From positions 124,001-188,000 of the forward strand of contig NZ_CABGGS010000004.1 in the NCBI RefSeq assembly GCF_902158555.1: a stretch of DNA of 64,000 nt, given 5' to 3'. This document shows positions 39,897 through 49,860 of this stretch, in pieces (position 1 is the stretch's first letter; each line of letters begins with the position of its first letter). Source of the stretch: Klebsiella spallanzanii. GTDB taxonomy: Bacteria > Pseudomonadota > Gammaproteobacteria > Enterobacterales > Enterobacteriaceae. A program made the position numbers and the translations under genes. The notes beneath the pieces are model-generated. The model saw only the letters and a list, made by a program, of their open reading frames with translations, had not been told where the DNA came from and searched no databases.

Positions 39897-42800
39897 ATGC
39901 TCAGATATACCCGTAATGCCCTGGTTCTGGGATCGCTGGTTTTGCTTAGCGGCTGCGATAACGGATCCTCTTCTTCTTCCTCTGGAAATCCTGACACGCC
40001 TGATAATCAGGATGTCGTTGTACGTTTACCTGACGTTGCGGTGCCTGGCGAAGCGGTCACGGCGGTAGAAAACCAGGCGGTTATCCATCTGGTGGATATT
40101 GCCGGGATCACCAGCAACAGCGCGGCGGACTACAGCAGTAAAAATCTCTATCTGTGGAACAACGAAACCTGCGACGCGCTGAGCTCGCCGGTGGCTGACT
40201 GGAATGATGTCAGCACTACGCCGACGGGCAGCGATAAATATGGCCCGTACTGGGTGGTTCCGCTCAATAAGGAGAGCGGCTGTATTAACGTGATTGTTCG
40301 CGATGGCACCAATAAGCTGATCGATAGCGATCTCAAGGTGTCGTTTAGCGATTTTACCGACAGGACAGTATCGGTGATCGCCGGTAACAGCGCGGTCTAT
40401 GACTCTCGTGCCGATGCCTTCCGCGCCGCGTTTGGCGTGGCGCTGGCCGAAGCCCATTGGGTCGACAAAAATACGCTGCTGTGGCCGGGCGGGCAGGATA
40501 AACCCCTCGTGCGCCTGTACTACAGCCACAGCAGCAAAGTGGCGGCCGATAGCGAAGGTAAATTTACCGACCGCTATCTGAAACTGACGCCGACCACGGT
40601 TAGCCAACAGGTCAGCATGCGCTTCCCGCATCTTTCCAGCTACGCGGCCTTTAAGCTGCCGGATAACGCCAACGTTGACGAACTGCTGCAGGGCGAAACG
40701 GTTGCTATTGCTGCCGAAGAGGACGGGATCCTGATTTCCGCCACCCAGGTGCAGACGGCAGGCGTACTGGATGACACCTATGCTGAAGCGGCGGAAGCGC
40801 TGAATTATGGTGCGCAACTGACCGATGGCGGCGTGAACTTCCGCGTCTGGGCGCCGACCGCTCAGCAGGTGGATGTGGTGGTGTACAGCGCGGATAAGAA
40901 AGTGACCGGTAGCCATCCGATGACCCGCGACAGCGCTTCTGGCGCATGGTCCTGGCAGGGCGGCAGCGATCTGAAAGGCGCATTCTACCGCTATGCGATG
41001 ACGGTTTATCATCCGCAATCGCGTAAGGTTGAACAGTACGAAGTTACCGATCCGTACGCGCACAGCCTGTCGACCAACTCGGAGTACAGCCAGGTTGTTG
41101 ACCTCAACGACAGCGCGCTCAAGCCTGACGGTTGGGACAGCCTGACCATACCTCATGCGCAGAAAACCAAAGCGGATTTAGCGAAGATGACGATCCATGA
41201 ATCGCATATTCGCGATCTCTCCGCCTGGGATCAGACCGTCCCGGCCGAACTGCGCGGTAAATACCTCGCGCTGACCGCCGGTGACAGCAATATGGTACAG
41301 CACCTGAAGAAGCTTTCGGCTTCAGGCGTGACGCACATTGAGCTGCTGCCGGTCTTCGATCTGGCGACGGTGAACGAGTTCAGCGACAAAGTTGCTGACA
41401 TTCAGCAGCCGTTCAGCCGCCTGTGTGAAGTGAACAGCGCAGTGAAAAGCAGCGAATTTGCCGGGTACTGCGACAGCGGATCCACGGTGGAAGAGGTGTT
41501 GAATCAGCTTAAGCAGAGCGATAGTCAGGATAACCCACAGGTGCAGGCGCTGAATACGCTGGTGGCGCAGACCGACTCCTATAACTGGGGTTACGATCCG
41601 TTCCACTACACGGTTCCGGAAGGATCTTACGCGACCGATCCGGAAGGTACGACGCGTATCAAAGAGTTCCGCACCATGATTCAGGCGATCAAACAGGATC
41701 TGGGCATGAACGTCATTATGGACGTGGTGTACAACCACACCAATGCCGCCGGGCCGACCGATCGCACCTCGGTGCTGGATAAAATTGTGCCCTGGTACTA
41801 TCAGCGCCTGAATGAAACCACCGGCAGCGTCGAATCCGCTACCTGCTGTTCAGACTCCGCGCCGGAGCATCGGATGTTTGCCAAGCTTATCGCCGACTCG
41901 CTGGCGGTATGGACCACCGATTATAAAATCGATGGCTTCCGCTTCGACCTGATGGGCTATCACCCGAAAGCGCAAATTCTCTCGGCGTGGGATCGCATCA
42001 AAGCGTTGAACCCGGATATCTATTTCTTCGGCGAAGGCTGGGACTCTAACCAGAGCGATCGCTTTGAAATCGCTTCGCAGATCAACCTGAAAGGCACCGG
42101 CATTGGTACGTTCTCCGATCGTCTGCGCGACTCCGTACGCGGCGGCGGGCCGTTCGACTCAGGCGATGCTCTGCGTCAGAACCAGGGCGTCGGCAGCGGC
42201 GCGGGCGTATTACCAAACGAAATTACCAGCCTGAGCGATGATCAGGTTCGCCACCTGGCCGACCTGACCCGTCTGGGAATGGCCGGTAACCTTGCCGATT
42301 TTGTGATGATCGATAAAGACGGCGCGGTGAAGAAAGGTAGCGAAATTGACTATAACGGCGCGCCTGGCGGTTATGCCGCAGACCCGACGGAAGTCGTCAA
42401 CTATGTTTCGAAGCACGACAACCAGACCCTGTGGGACATGATCAGCTATAAAGCGTCCCAGGAAGCCGACCTGGCGACCCGCGTGCGCATGCAGGCCGTT
42501 TCGTTGGCGACGGTGATGCTGGGGCAGGGGATTGCGTTCGACCAGCAGGGCTCTGAACTGCTGCGCTCGAAATCCTTCACCCGCGACTCCTACGACTCCG
42601 GCGACTGGTTCAACCGCGTTGATTATTCTATGCAGGATAACAACTACAACGTCGGGATGCCGCGCAGCAGCGATGACGGTAGCAACTATGACGTGATTTC
42701 TCGCGTCAAAGATATGGTTGCTACGCCGGGCGAAGCTGAGCTGAAGCAGATGACCGCGTTCTACCAGGAACTGACCGAACTGCGTAAATCCTCGCCGCTG

Positions 42801-43169
42801 TTCACGTTGGGCGACGGTAACGCGGTGATGAAGCGCGTTGATTTCCGCAATACCGGTTCCGATCAGCAGGCAGGTCTGCTGGTTATGACCGTGGATGACG
42901 GTGCGAAAGCGGGCGCGAGCCTGGATAGCCGCCTTGACGGGCTGGTGGTGGCGATCAACGCCGCGCCGGAAAGCCGGACGCTGAATGATTTTGCCGGGGA
43001 AACGCTGCAGCTGAGCGCTATCCAGCAGACGGCGGGCGAATCTTCGCTGGCAAATGGCGTACAGATTGCTGCTGACGGTACCGTCACGCTTCCGGCCTGG
43101 TCCGTTGCGGTACTGGAACTGCCGCAAGGCGATGCTCAGGGCGCTGGTCTGCCGGTGAGCAGTAAGTAA
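39897..43169 (+). CDS. pulA: Surface lipoprotein pullulanase PulA
   Basis: PulA cuts alpha-1,6 bonds in pullulan and branched dextrins. The 1090-residue protein has the lipobox LSGC with Cys20, then Asp21 and a Ser-rich stretch. Asp at +2 is the inner-membrane retention signal, which keeps PulA for the type II system. The GH13 core has the pullulanase motif YNWGYDP (562-568), nucleophile Asp684 (DGFRFDLM), acid/base Glu713 (FFGEGWD), and Asp841 (KHDNQ). The N-terminal part contains starch-binding and CBM48-like domains. The ribosome site AAAGGGA lies seven bases before the ATG. It diverges from pulC and is followed by pulB. Confidence 0.97.
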   Translation: MLRYTRNALVLGSLVLLSGCDNGSSSSSSGNPDTPDNQDVVVRLPDVAVPGEAVTAVENQAVIHLVDIAGITSNSAADYSSKNLYLWNNETCDALSSPVADWNDVSTTPTGSDKYGPYWVVPLNKESGCINVIVRDGTNKLIDSDLKVSFSDFTDRTVSVIAGNSAVYDSRADAFRAAFGVALAEAHWVDKNTLLWPGGQDKPLVRLYYSHSSKVAADSEGKFTDRYLKLTPTTVSQQVSMRFPHLSSYAAFKLPDNANVDELLQGETVAIAAEEDGILISATQVQTAGVLDDTYAEAAEALNYGAQLTDGGVNFRVWAPTAQQVDVVVYSADKKVTGSHPMTRDSASGAWSWQGGSDLKGAFYRYAMTVYHPQSRKVEQYEVTDPYAHSLSTNSEYSQVVDLNDSALKPDGWDSLTIPHAQKTKADLAKMTIHESHIRDLSAWDQTVPAELRGKYLALTAGDSNMVQHLKKLSASGVTHIELLPVFDLATVNEFSDKVADIQQPFSRLCEVNSAVKSSEFAGYCDSGSTVEEVLNQLKQSDSQDNPQVQALNTLVAQTDSYNWGYDPFHYTVPEGSYATDPEGTTRIKEFRTMIQAIKQDLGMNVIMDVVYNHTNAAGPTDRTSVLDKIVPWYYQRLNETTGSVESATCCSDSAPEHRMFAKLIADSLAVWTTDYKIDGFRFDLMGYHPKAQILSAWDRIKALNPDIYFFGEGWDSNQSDRFEIASQINLKGTGIGTFSDRLRDSVRGGGPFDSGDALRQNQGVGSGAGVLPNEITSLSDDQVRHLADLTRLGMAGNLADFVMIDKDGAVKKGSEIDYNGAPGGYAADPTEVVNYVSKHDNQTLWDMISYKASQEADLATRVRMQAVSLATVMLGQGIAFDQQGSELLRSKSFTRDSYDSGDWFNRVDYSMQDNNYNVGMPRSSDDGSNYDVISRVKDMVATPGEAELKQMTAFYQELTELRKSSPLFTLGDGNAVMKRVDFRNTGSDQQAGLLVMTVDDGAKAGASLDSRLDGLVVAINAAPESRTLNDFAGETLQLSAIQQTAGESSLANGVQIAADGTVTLPAWSVAVLELPQGDAQGAGLPVSSK

Positions 43170-43189
43170 CTTAAGTTAGTCCTGAACCT

Positions 43190-43221
43190 CCCGGTCTGCG
43201 GTGTGAAAACCACAGGCCGGG
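43190..43221 (+). terminator. Hairpin between pulA and pulB
   Basis: A 13-base stem with one mismatch and one G-U pair (CCCGGTCTGCGGT / ACCACAGGCCGGG) begins 20 bases after the pulA stop. GATGGCGTTTCTTT follows, so it may terminate partly and reduce pulB expression. Confidence 0.5.
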
Positions 43222-43250
43222 ATGGCGTTTCTTTATTAAGGAGAAAGCCA

Positions 43251-43790
43251 GTGCTTGTTCGCCAGCAAGAGCCGTTTCCTCAACCTGATGAGCCCCCGGT
43301 GGTGATCGGGAAAATGGTGCAAATTCCGTATGTAACCGTGCCACTGTATGCCGCATTGTTGATTGCGCTGGGCTGGTTTGGCGGTGAGCAATGGCGCAAC
43401 AAACCTGAGCCGCAGTTGATGACGCAGCCGGTAGCCCATGCGGCGCTGGTGCCGCTGAATCAGACCTCGATTCAACCGGCGGTAAAAAAAACCGCGGCGG
43501 CAGTGAAAGCCGAGCCGGAGATGAAGGCCGAAGCGGCAATTGAAGTCGATGAAGATAATCTGCCGCCTTTGCGCTATAGCGTGCACGTCTACGCCTCGCT
43601 GGCGGAGAAGCGCAGCATTGTATTGAACGGACAATCATGGAAGGAGGGCGATTCGCCGCTGCCGGACCTGGTTATCGAACAGATCCAACAGGATGTTACC
43701 GTGTTTAGCTTTAACGGTAAGACGTTTACCCTGGCAGCGCTGGATGACTGGCCGGGGGGAACGATTGAAGATAGCCCGCAGGGGGAATAA
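43251..43790 (+). CDS. pulB: PulB, GspB-like protein downstream of pullulanase
   Basis: The 179-residue product starts at GTG 43251 with AAGGAG seven bases upstream. It has a transmembrane segment (about residues 29-45, VPLYAALLIALGWFGG), an Ala/Lys/Glu linker, and a C-terminal GspB-like domain (RSIVLNGQSWKEGDSPLPDLVIEQI). A longer frame from 43203 would start inside the hairpin. K. oxytoca PulB is not required for pullulanase secretion; GspB proteins elsewhere help secretin assembly with GspA. Confidence 0.9.
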   Translation: MLVRQQEPFPQPDEPPVVIGKMVQIPYVTVPLYAALLIALGWFGGEQWRNKPEPQLMTQPVAHAALVPLNQTSIQPAVKKTAAAVKAEPEMKAEAAIEVDEDNLPPLRYSVHVYASLAEKRSIVLNGQSWKEGDSPLPDLVIEQIQQDVTVFSFNGKTFTLAALDDWPGGTIEDSPQGE

Positions 43791-43816
43791 AAATAGCGAA
43801 AGCGGATTTGAAAAAA

Positions 43817-44194
43817 CTATTTATTGCCGCGCAGGCTATCAATAAAGGGCGCGAGCTGGCGATTAAACTGGCTGCATTTTGTGGCTTCCGGCGTACTGTC
43901 CTGCTGGAGCTGCTGATATAGCTGCGCGCTGCGCTGGCTTAGCGTATTTTCATCAATATTTGCCCATCCGCGTTTTTTACCTGTGTTTATTGCCGCACGG
44001 TTAATTGCGTCATCGGCGGGGAGATCGCTGCGGTTGCATTTATTCTTCAGATAGCGCGCCCCGGCGGCAACGGCGGCGAGCTGTTCAAGCTGGGCCTGAC
44101 TGCTAACGGCAGGACTCAGGGTTGTTGAACGATTTTGCTGACAGCCTGAGAGCAGAGCGAACGCGATAAGCGGAAATATAACGAAATTGCGCAT
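43817..44194 (-). CDS. pulS: Pilotin lipoprotein PulS
   Basis: PulS protects PulD and brings it to the outer membrane. The 125-residue protein has a lipobox LSGC (Cys18) followed by Gln, fit for outer-membrane sorting. Mature residues show the pilotin pattern YLKNKCNRSDLP and TKCSQF with two cysteines. It converges with pulB and has its own promoter on the right. YacC in this window is a distant relative. Confidence 0.94.
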   Translation of the reverse strand: MRNFVIFPLIAFALLSGCQQNRSTTLSPAVSSQAQLEQLAAVAAGARYLKNKCNRSDLPADDAINRAAINTGKKRGWANIDENTLSQRSAQLYQQLQQDSTPEATKCSQFNRQLAPFIDSLRGNK

Positions 44195-44776
44195 AATATA
44201 TTAATCGGAAAAAATTAATTGGCTGACAGTTTAACAAATATTTGTATGGAGTCATCACAAAATCTGCCAAATTATAAATGTTATGCGGCTCTCGTTTTTA
44301 TCATTGCGGTCTTTTAAAATTCTTTTTCTTTCGGCCGAGATGACTCTCTTTTCCTGACTAAAATAATATTTTCTGCTGCTGCGATCCCCCGTTTCCGCTG
44401 GTAGCCAGCTGCTGTTGCGATGGGGACAGGCGCACATTTTATGTTATTAAAAAACATAATAATTTCCCTTTTGTTACCCGATGAGCATGTAAAATGCTGG
44501 TTAAGAATGTCGCGGTTTAGTGCTATCCTGTGTCTCCTGGACAATAAATGCTGTGTCCCGAACTATTCTGCCAATGAAGCGTGTAACAATGTGATTTATA
44601 TGGTGAATTTTTAAAGTGAAAATCATGCGAGCGACATGATAAGACGTCGCGCAGTCCATAAATGGATGCCTGAAAACGAAGACATTCAGGCGTCAATTTG
44701 AGAGATTTCTTCTTCCTCCTGTCGGGGGAAACATTGAGAATCAGGCCTTTACGCCTGTAAGTTGCGGAGAAAAAGC
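44195..44776. other. Intergenic region between pulS and mrcB
   Basis: This 582-base AT-rich region lies between divergent genes and forms the right edge of the pul insertion. Small frames of 60-76 codons occur on both strands but lack ribosome sites and family likeness. A candidate mrcB promoter is listed separately. A 6-bp dyad ATCATG / CATGAT (44622-44640) and a 7-bp stem GCCTGAA / TTCAGGC (44668-44691) lie in the mrcB leader; I cannot assign a role. Confidence 0.5.
44501..44529 (+). promoter_or_regulatory. Candidate promoter of mrcB
   Basis: TTAAGA (44501-44506) and TATCCT (44524-44529, with TGC before it) are 17 bases apart. If used, the mrcB leader is about 240 bases long. Confidence 0.35.
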
Positions 44777-47332
44777 ATGGCGGGAGATGACCGCGAGCCG
44801 ATCGGACGTAAGGGGAGACCCTCACGCCCGGCAAAACAAAAGGTAACTCGTCGTCGGGTTCGGGAAGAGGACTACGACGACGATTACGATGATGATGACT
44901 ATGAGGACGAAAAACCGATGCCGCGGAAAGCAAAAGGCAAAGGCGGTAAGCCCCCTCGTCGTAAACGCACCTGGCTGTGGCTGCTGATTAAGATTGGCGT
45001 CGTCTGTGCGGTTTTGATTGCCGCCTACGGCGTCTATCTCGACCAGAAAATCCGCAGCCGCATTGACGGTAAAGTCTGGGATCTGCCCGCCGCAGTCTAT
45101 GGCCGGATGGTCAATCTCGAGCCAGATATGCAGATCAGCAAAAACGAGATGGTGCGCCTGCTCAACGCCACGCAGTATCGTCAGGTGAGCGCGATGACGC
45201 GCCCGGGCGAATACACGGTGCAGGCCAACAGCATTGAGATGATCCGCCGTCCGTTCGATTTCCCGGACAGTAAAGAAGGCCAGGTGCGCGCGCGTCTGAG
45301 CTTTGACGGCGATCGTCTGGAAACTATCGAGAACATGGATAACAACCGCCAGTTCGGTTTCTTCCGTCTCGATCCGCGCCTGATCACCATGCTGCAATCG
45401 GCCAACGGTGAACAGCGCCTGTTCGTGAAGCGTAACGGCTTCCCGGATCTGCTGGTCGATACGCTGCTGGCGACCGAAGACCGCCATTTCTACGAGCACG
45501 ATGGTATCAGCCTTTACTCGATTGGCCGTGCGGTGCTGGCTAACCTGACCGCCGGTCGTACGGTGCAGGGGGCGAGTACGCTGACCCAACAGCTGGTGAA
45601 GAACCTGTTCCTCTCCAGCGAACGTTCATACTGGCGTAAGATTAATGAAGCCTATATGGCGCTGATCGTTGATGCCCGTTACAGCAAGGATCGCATCCTT
45701 GAGCTGTATATGAACGAGGTGTACCTCGGTCAGAGCGGCGATAACGAAATCCGCGGCTTCCCGCTGGCGAGCCTGTATTACTTTGGCCGCCCGGTGGAAG
45801 AGCTGAGCCTCGATCAGCAGGCGCTGCTGGTGGGAATGGTAAAAGGTGCGTCGGTTTATAACCCGTGGCGTAACCCGAAACTGGCGCTGGAGCGACGCAA
45901 CCTCGTGCTGCGTCTCCTGCAACAGCAGCAGATCATCGATCAAGAACTGTATGACATGCTGAGCGCGCGTCCGCTGGGCGTACAGCCGCGCGGCGGGGTT
46001 ATCTCTCCGCAGCCTGCGTTTATGCAGATGGTGCGTCAGGAGCTGCAGGCGAAATTGGGCGATAAAGTGAAAGATCTCTCCGGCGTGAAGATCTTTACCA
46101 CCTTCGACTCGGTTGCGCAGGATGCAGCGGAAAAAGCGGCGATAGAAGGCATCCCGGCGCTGAAGAAACAGCGTAAGCTGCCGGATCTGGAAACCGCGAT
46201 GGTTGTGGTCGACCGCTTTACCGGTGAGGTGCGGGCGATGGTTGGCGGGGCGGAGCCGCAGTTTGCTGGTTATAACCGCGCGATGCAGGCGCGTCGTTCG
46301 ATTGGTTCTCTGGCAAAACCGGCGACCTATCTGACTGCGCTGAGCCAGCCGAACCAGTATCGACTGAATACCTGGATTGCCGATGCGCCAATCGCGATTC
46401 GTCTGTCTAACGGTCAGACCTGGTCACCGCAGAACGACGATCGTCGCTACAGCGATAGCGGTAAAGTGATGTTGGTTGACGCCCTGACCCGTTCAATGAA
46501 CGTGCCGACGGTCAACCTCGGGATGGCGCTGGGCCTACCGGCGGTGGTCGATACCTGGACGAAGCTGGGGGCACCGAAGAACCAGCTTAACGCGGTTCCG
46601 TCTATGCTGCTGGGGGCGCTGAACCTGACGCCGATTGAGGTCGCGCAGGCGTTCCAGACCATTGCCAGCGGCGGTAATCGCGCGCAGCTGTCAGCGTTGC
46701 GTTCCGTTATCGCTGAAGATGGTACCGTGCTGTATCAGAGCTATCCGCAGGCGGAACGCGCCGTTCCGGCACAGGCGGCGTATATGACGCTCTGGACCAT
46801 GCAGCAGGTGGTGCAGCGCGGCACCGGTCGTCAGCTGGGTGCGAAGTATCCGGGTCTGCATCTGGCGGGTAAAACCGGGACCACCAACAATAACGTTGAT
46901 ACCTGGTTTGCCGGTATTGACGGCGGTCAGGTGACCATTACCTGGGTGGGTCGCGATAATAACCAGCCGACCAAGCTGTACGGAGCCAGCGGCGCAATGT
47001 CGATTTATCAGCGCTATCTGGCTAACCAGACGCCAACGCCGCTGGTGCTGACCGCGCCGGAAGACGTTGTGGATATGGGCATCGATAGCAGCGGTAACTT
47101 TGTCTGCGGCGGCGGAATGCGTTCGCTTCCGGTATGGACGACCACGCCGGATGCGCTCTGCCAGCAGGGCGAGCAGATGCAACAGCAGCAGCTCGAACAG
47201 CAGCAGGCGAATAACCCGTTCAATCAGTCCGGGCAGCAGCAACAGCAGCAAAATCAGCAGCAGCAACCGCCGAAGCAGGAAAGTAGCGATGGCGTCGCGG
47301 GCTGGATTAAGGATATGTTCGGCAGCAAGTAA
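44777..47332 (+). CDS. mrcB: Bifunctional penicillin-binding protein 1b
   Basis: PBP1b polymerises and crosslinks peptidoglycan. The 851-residue protein has a basic and acidic cytoplasmic tail ([13 protein letters not shown]), one transmembrane segment (about 65-85), UB2H, the GT51 transglycosylase ([23 protein letters not shown]), and the transpeptidase with Sxx[17 protein letters not shown], and KTGTTNN. The C-terminal tail is Gln-rich. ATG 44777 with GGAGA is chosen; the open frame begins 15 bases earlier. The length and start match E. coli MrcB. Confidence 0.97.
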   Translation: MAGDDREPIGRKGRPSRPAKQKVTRRRVREEDYDDDYDDDDYEDEKPMPRKAKGKGGKPPRRKRTWLWLLIKIGVVCAVLIAAYGVYLDQKIRSRIDGKVWDLPAAVYGRMVNLEPDMQISKNEMVRLLNATQYRQVSAMTRPGEYTVQANSIEMIRRPFDFPDSKEGQVRARLSFDGDRLETIENMDNNRQFGFFRLDPRLITMLQSANGEQRLFVKRNGFPDLLVDTLLATEDRHFYEHDGISLYSIGRAVLANLTAGRTVQGASTLTQQLVKNLFLSSERSYWRKINEAYMALIVDARYSKDRILELYMNEVYLGQSGDNEIRGFPLASLYYFGRPVEELSLDQQALLVGMVKGASVYNPWRNPKLALERRNLVLRLLQQQQIIDQELYDMLSARPLGVQPRGGVISPQPAFMQMVRQELQAKLGDKVKDLSGVKIFTTFDSVAQDAAEKAAIEGIPALKKQRKLPDLETAMVVVDRFTGEVRAMVGGAEPQFAGYNRAMQARRSIGSLAKPATYLTALSQPNQYRLNTWIADAPIAIRLSNGQTWSPQNDDRRYSDSGKVMLVDALTRSMNVPTVNLGMALGLPAVVDTWTKLGAPKNQLNAVPSMLLGALNLTPIEVAQAFQTIASGGNRAQLSALRSVIAEDGTVLYQSYPQAERAVPAQAAYMTLWTMQQVVQRGTGRQLGAKYPGLHLAGKTGTTNNNVDTWFAGIDGGQVTITWVGRDNNQPTKLYGASGAMSIYQRYLANQTPTPLVLTAPEDVVDMGIDSSGNFVCGGGMRSLPVWTTTPDALCQQGEQMQQQQLEQQQANNPFNQSGQQQQQQNQQQQPPKQESSDGVAGWIKDMFGSK

Positions 47333-47386
47333 TTATCCGCTTCATCCTGGAATGATTTTGCGGATAGGTTACTGCAATATAAATAG

Positions 47387-47420
47387 GCCCTCTAATACCT
47401 CAGTATTAGAGGGCTTTTTA
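47387..47420 (+). terminator. Terminator of mrcB
   Basis: A perfect 12-bp stem, GCCCTCTAATAC / GTATTAGAGGGC with a 4-base loop, is followed by TTTTTA. Confidence 0.95.
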
Positions 47421-47550
47421 TATCTGTAAAATAATTAACAGCCATTTAACCCCACAATTACTGTCTGGTTATTTATTCAGCCTTTGATATCTCATGAGGG
47501 GCATATTTCTTGCCTTGCCTCAATCGTTTCGCCTATTATGTCATCCGTTA

Positions 47551-47569
47551 TAATAATAATTCTCGTTTA
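47551..47569 (+). promoter_or_regulatory. Fur box upstream of fhuA
   Basis: TAATAATAATTCTCGTTTA is a fair match to the 19-base Fur consensus. It lies about 32 bases before the fhuA ATG, the same place as in E. coli. Iron-dependent repression of fhuACDB is expected. Confidence 0.7.
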
Positions 47570-47601
47570 CGTTATCATTCACTTCCATTAGAGATATACC
47601 C

Positions 47602-49815
47602 ATGGCGCGTCCAAAAACTGCTCAGCCAAACCACTCGCTGCGTAAAATCGCAGTCGTAGTAGCCACGGCGGTTAGCGGCATGTCTGTCTATGCACAGGCG
47701 GCAGTTGAACCGAAAGAAGAAACGATTACCGTTGTTGCAGCACCGTCCAGCCAGGAAAGTGCCTGGGGACCGGCTCCGACAATCGCGGCAAAACGTTCGG
47801 CTACCGCAACAAAAACTGATACCCCGATAGAAAAAACGCCGCAGTCTATTTCCGTGGTCACCCGCCAGGAAATGGAGATGAAGCAGCCAACAACGGTCAA
47901 AGAAGCGCTGGCTTATACGCCGGGCGTATTCTCTACCCGCGGCAGCTCGACTACCTATGATGTGGTGACAATTCGTGGCTTCACCACCTCCACGACGGTG
48001 AATACCAACCAGTATCTGGATGGTATGAAACTGCAGGGCAATAACTATTCTGAAGTATCGATGGACCCTTATTTCCTCGAACGTGTGGAAGTCATGCGCG
48101 GGCCAACCTCGGTGCTTTACGGCAACAGCAACCCTGGCGGCATCGTCAGTATGGTCAGCAAACGCCCAACCACAGAGCCGCTGAAAGAAATCCAGTTCAA
48201 AATGGGTACCGATAACCTGTGGCAGACCGGCTTTGACTTCAGCGACGCCATTGATGATAACGGCGTATGGTCATATCGTCTGACCGGGTTAGGCCGCAGC
48301 CAGGATGCCCAGCAGCAGATGGCGAAATCTACTCGCTACGCGGTAGCACCGTCCTTTAGCTGGCGTCCGGATGACAAAACCGATTTCACCTTCCTGAGTA
48401 ATTTCCAGAACGATCCGTATGCCGGTTATTACGGCTGGCTGCCGCGTGAAGGGACCGTGGTGCCGTATTACGACGCCAACGGCAACGCCCATAAGCTGCC
48501 GACGGATTTCAACGAAGGTGAATCGGATAATAAGATGGCGCGCCGCCAGCAGATGGTTGGCTACAGCTTCTCGCATCAGTTTGATGACACCTTCACTGTG
48601 CGTCAGAACCTGCGTTATGCCGACGTGCATACCCTGTATCGTTCGGTCTATGGCAACGGCTATGCTCCGACAGGGAAGATCAACCGCGCGTATGTGCGCT
48701 CTGATGAACATCTTAATACGTTTACCGTTGATACCCAGCTGCAGTCAGATTTTGCTACCGGTGCGGTAGGCCATACTCTGCTAACCGGCGTTGATTATTC
48801 GCGCATGCGCAACGATGTGAATGCACTTTATGGCTCAGCCGATTCTATTGACATACAGAACCCGCAGTACGGCAACCCTAATATTGATGTTAGCGGCCCA
48901 TATGCCAAGTATGCGGTTCTCAATCGTATGGAGCAAACCGGCCTGTATGCGCAAGATCAGATGGAGTGGGATAAGTGGGTTATGACGCTGGGCGGTCGCT
49001 ATGACTATGCGATGGCTTCAACTCTGACTCGCTCTTCTGACTCGCTGGCTAAAAACCACGATCAGCAGTTTACCTGGCGCGGTGGAATTAACTATCTGTT
49101 CGATAATGGTATCTCTCCATACTTCAGCTACAGCCAGTCTTTCGAACCGGTTTCCGGATCGTCCCGGGATGGAAAACCCTTCGATGCTTCCCACGGCGAA
49201 CAGTATGAAACGGGGGTTAAGTATGTGCCGAAAGATATGCCGATTGTGCTGACGGCGGCGGTATATCAGTTGACCAAAGATAAAAACCTGACGGCGGATC
49301 CAAATAATTCTGCATTCAGTATCCAGACTGGTGAGATCCGCTCTCGCGGTATTGAGCTGGAAGCGAAAGCGGCGGTGAACGCCAATATTAACGTCACCGC
49401 GTCCTATACCTACACTGACGCTGAATACCAACACGACACCGTGTTTAACGGCAAACGTCCGGCGGAAGTGCCACGCAATATGGCATCACTGTGGGCAGAT
49501 TACACCTTCCACGAAACCGCGCTTAGCGGGCTGACGCTGGGTGCCGGTGCGCGTTATGTCGGTTCAACGGTGAGCTATTACAAGAATGACACTTCTACGG
49601 GGAATAAAAATGATTCCTTCAATGTGGCAAGTTACGCTGTAATGGATGCTACCGTGAAATACGATTTGGCACGCTTTGGTTTGCCGGGATCGTCGATTGG
49701 GGTCAACGTCAACAACCTGTTCGATCGTGAATACGTTTCCAGCTGCTACAGTGAATACGCGTGCTACTGGGGCGCAGAGCGTCAGGTCGTGGCAACCGCA
49801 ACTTTCCGTTTCTAA
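47602..49815 (+). CDS. fhuA: Ferrichrome TonB-dependent outer-membrane receptor
   Basis: FhuA imports ferrichrome across the outer membrane. The 737-residue protein has a signal peptide (cut near AQA at 33), the TonB box region EETITVVAA (39-47), the plug domain (TPQSISVVTRQEME, GPTSVLYGNSNPGGIV), and a 22-strand barrel that ends in Phe. A Cys pair (SSCYSEYACYW) lies near the C-terminus as in E. coli. It is first in the fhuACDB operon. Confidence 0.96.
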   Translation: MARPKTAQPNHSLRKIAVVVATAVSGMSVYAQAAVEPKEETITVVAAPSSQESAWGPAPTIAAKRSATATKTDTPIEKTPQSISVVTRQEMEMKQPTTVKEALAYTPGVFSTRGSSTTYDVVTIRGFTTSTTVNTNQYLDGMKLQGNNYSEVSMDPYFLERVEVMRGPTSVLYGNSNPGGIVSMVSKRPTTEPLKEIQFKMGTDNLWQTGFDFSDAIDDNGVWSYRLTGLGRSQDAQQQMAKSTRYAVAPSFSWRPDDKTDFTFLSNFQNDPYAGYYGWLPREGTVVPYYDANGNAHKLPTDFNEGESDNKMARRQQMVGYSFSHQFDDTFTVRQNLRYADVHTLYRSVYGNGYAPTGKINRAYVRSDEHLNTFTVDTQLQSDFATGAVGHTLLTGVDYSRMRNDVNALYGSADSIDIQNPQYGNPNIDVSGPYAKYAVLNRMEQTGLYAQDQMEWDKWVMTLGGRYDYAMASTLTRSSDSLAKNHDQQFTWRGGINYLFDNGISPYFSYSQSFEPVSGSSRDGKPFDASHGEQYETGVKYVPKDMPIVLTAAVYQLTKDKNLTADPNNSAFSIQTGEIRSRGIELEAKAAVNANINVTASYTYTDAEYQHDTVFNGKRPAEVPRNMASLWADYTFHETALSGLTLGAGARYVGSTVSYYKNDTSTGNKNDSFNVASYAVMDATVKYDLARFGLPGSSIGVNVNNLFDREYVSSCYSEYACYWGAERQVVATATFRF

Positions 49816-49860
49816 CCACTTAACGGGCGCGGTTCGCCGCGCCTCTTACCGGGTCCCGTT

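Noticed and set aside
40026..41156. 376-codon open frame on the minus strand inside pulA
   Set aside because: Antisense to pulA with Arg/His/Gln-rich composition typical of shadow frames; no start signal.
42210..43127. 305-codon open frame on the minus strand inside pulA
   Set aside because: Same reason: antisense shadow of a well-supported gene.
44255..44614. Small frames of 60-76 codons in the pulS-mrcB gap
   Set aside because: No ribosome sites, no family likeness, and frames on both strands overlap each other.
44822..45589. 255-codon open frame on the minus strand inside mrcB
   Set aside because: Antisense to the conserved mrcB; its Val/Ile-rich end mirrors the acidic tail of PBP1b.
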